DNA from: Pseudolabrys sp.
GTDB lineage: Bacteria; Pseudomonadota; Alphaproteobacteria; Rhizobiales; Xanthobacteraceae
Direction: 5' to 3'
Length of the DNA: 7,841 bases
NCBI GenBank assembly: GCA_029945495.1
Contig: JAQSCR010000603.1
Location: 1-7,841, forward strand
Part shown: positions 6,679-7,841 of the stretch, piece by piece
Layout: every line of letters begins with the position of its first letter
Position numbering within the stretch: the first letter of the stretch is position 1
Notes under the pieces: model-generated
The model's database searches: none
What the model was told of the DNA's origin: nothing
Seen by the model: the letters and a program-made list of their open reading frames with translations, nothing else
Program-made: the position numbers and the translations under genes

Positions 6679-6736
6679 CGCCCCTGTTTAGCGCAAGAGC
6701 GGTGGGAGTCCTAGGGCACACCCGGCGCTTGGACCG

Positions 6737-7841
6737 TCACGAACAGCAGCGGCAGTTCATGGCAAAGGCGACGCGCTCTTCCTCGGTCAGTTTTTCCGGC
6801 AGCACGAACTGCGGCTGTTCGACCTTTGGCGGGAACACCAATGTCGGCGCGATCGGCTCGTCCACCGGCAGATCCGCCGCCCGCATCTCCTCGCGGCGTT
6901 CAGCAGTTGCCTTAGCGTCGATGGCGCCATCGGCTGTGAAGACCGCGCCATAAGACTTTTCCGCTTGTTCGCGGCTGACATAGCCGCAACGCACGTCGCG
7001 TTCGAGCTTGCCGAGATCGCGCTCCAGCGGCGTACCGTAGCCGCCGCCGCCACCCGAGCGCAGGATGTAGGCATCGCCCGGCATCAGCACCTGATTGAAG
7101 GCCTTGCCGTTGGGGAAATGGGTTTCCTTGTCGGCGCCGTTGCGATGAACAGCGACCGAGTTGCCCTCCCCCGACAGACCGTCGAACAGGCCCCATGGCT
7201 TGCACTTCACGCGGTCCATTTGCGACGAGAAATTGATCTGGTTGATCGCCTGCACCACCTGCTCGGTGCCGAGCCCGCCGCGGAAGCGCCCGGCCCCGCC
7301 GGAATCCGGACGCAGCGTGTAGCGTTCGACCAGCAGTGGATACTTGGCCTCGACCTGCTCCGAAGGCCCATTATGCGTGTCGCCATCGTTCATGGCGATG
7401 GTCGCGCTCATGCCGTCGCTGTCGTGTTTGGCACCCCAGCCGCCGCCGATCAGGCCACCGAGATAGATGTAGAACGAATTGTCCAATGCCTTGCGACCGT
7501 TGACGCGCCCGACCACCAGGTCGGCATGATGTCCGGCGGCCACCTGGTCCCTTATGGCTGGGGCCAGCGCCTTGAAGATCGTGTCGACGACTGTCATCGG
7601 ATAGGTCATCCACATGCGCATGGCCGCCGGCTTCACGGCGCTGACGACTCGGCCGGCCGGCAGGATGATGTCGAGCGCACGGAACTGGCCATCATTGATC
7701 GGCATGTCGAGCGGCGACGTCAGACACTTGAACGCCACCTGACAGCAGGACAGGCCCGCGGTGATGCCGGAATTGTAGAAACCGTTGACCTGCTTGGAAA
7801 CTTCGGACAGATCGACCGTCATGCGGTCGCCTTTGATCTCG
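6737..7841 (-). CDS. hyuB: Hydantoinase B/oxoprolinase family protein, C-terminal part (5' end outside window)
   Basis: The frame is open to the right edge, and the first visible residues, EIKGDR followed by MTVDLSE, match the internal GDR.tvDls stretch of HyuB proteins. The gene therefore begins outside the window and the ATG at 7822 is internal. About 367 residues are present, against roughly 520-600 for the family. HyuB pairs with HyuA, the ATP-dependent subunit, to hydrolyse cyclic amides such as N-methylhydantoin or 5-oxoproline; acetone carboxylase is a relative. Family features, numbered from Met at 7822, are GGGWGAKHDSDGMSA (126-140), RPDSGGAGRFRGGLG (171-185) and the glycine-rich RSGGGGGYGTPLERD (255-269). 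The last residues, MNCRCCS, make an odd cysteine-rich tail. A partner hyuA would be expected beyond the right edge. The TetR gene follows 58 bp downstream, possibly in the same transcript. The substrate is not established, and the symbol denotes the family only. Confidence 0.9.
   Translation of the reverse strand, partial: EIKGDRMTVDLSEVSKQVNGFYNSGITAGLSCCQVAFKCLTSPLDMPINDGQFRALDIILPAGRVVSAVKPAAMRMWMTYPMTVVDTIFKALAPAIRDQVAAGHHADLVVGRVNGRKALDNSFYIYLGGLIGGGWGAKHDSDGMSATIAMNDGDTHNGPSEQVEAKYPLLVERYTLRPDSGGAGRFRGGLGTEQVVQAINQINFSSQMDRVKCKPWGLFDGLSGEGNSVAVHRNGADKETHFPNGKAFNQVLMPGDAYILRSGGGGGYGTPLERDLGKLERDVRCGYVSREQAEKSYGAVFTADGAIDAKATAERREEMRAADLPVDEPIAPTLVFPPKVEQPQFVLPEKLTEEERVAFAMNCRCCS

Noticed and set aside
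7801..7822. ATG at 7822 as the true start of the HyuB-like gene
   Set aside because: The frame continues upstream as EIKGDR, which belongs to the conserved family sequence, so the start must lie beyond the window.

Overview
The window looks like chromosomal DNA of a GC-rich alphaproteobacterium, probably a Hyphomicrobiales/Rhizobiales member of Bradyrhizobium or Rhodopseudomonas type. This rests on strongly biased GC codon use, sigma70-like TTGACC/TTGACG promoter boxes and the gene families present; it is an inference, not a species call. I see no rRNA, tRNA, CRISPR array, insertion sequence or phage gene. Both ends of the window cut through genes.

Layout. A truncated enolase-superfamily gene (1-766, minus) runs off the left edge. 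After a 151-bp divergent gap come three plus-strand genes for a complete ABC importer: permease (918-1721), periplasmic NMT1/THI5-type binding protein (1748-2731) and ATPase (2747-3577). They meet head-on, with no intergenic base, a minus-strand block. Read in transcription order, that block is hydantoinase B/oxoprolinase-like hyuB (7841-6737, 5' end missing), a TetR-family regulator (6678-6010), a Gfo/Idh/MocA oxidoreductase (5898-4744) and a DUF993 dihydrodipicolinate-synthase-like protein (4732-3578).

How it fits together. The most informative signal is a pair of matching palindromes, TAACCA-N2-TGGTTA. One lies at 859-872 before the importer operon, the other at 5948-5965 before the oxidoreductase-DUF993 operon. 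Each sits in the same register against a predicted -10 box: the last T of the box is the first T of the palindrome core. Together with the TetR gene between the operons, this suggests one local repressor controls both uptake and catabolism of a common compound. The likely scheme is import, then NAD(P)-dependent oxidation/reduction, then TIM-barrel aldolase/lyase chemistry, with the enolase-superfamily protein and the hyuB product as accessory steps. The substrate cannot be read from the sequence. The binding-protein and hyuB families hint at a small N-heterocycle or amide, whereas Gfo/Idh plus DUF993 would suit a polyol, sugar or keto-acid.

Intergenic DNA is scarce. The two stretches above 100 bp (767-917 and 5899-6009) hold the promoters and operators. 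No stretch of more than 300 bases lacks a gene.
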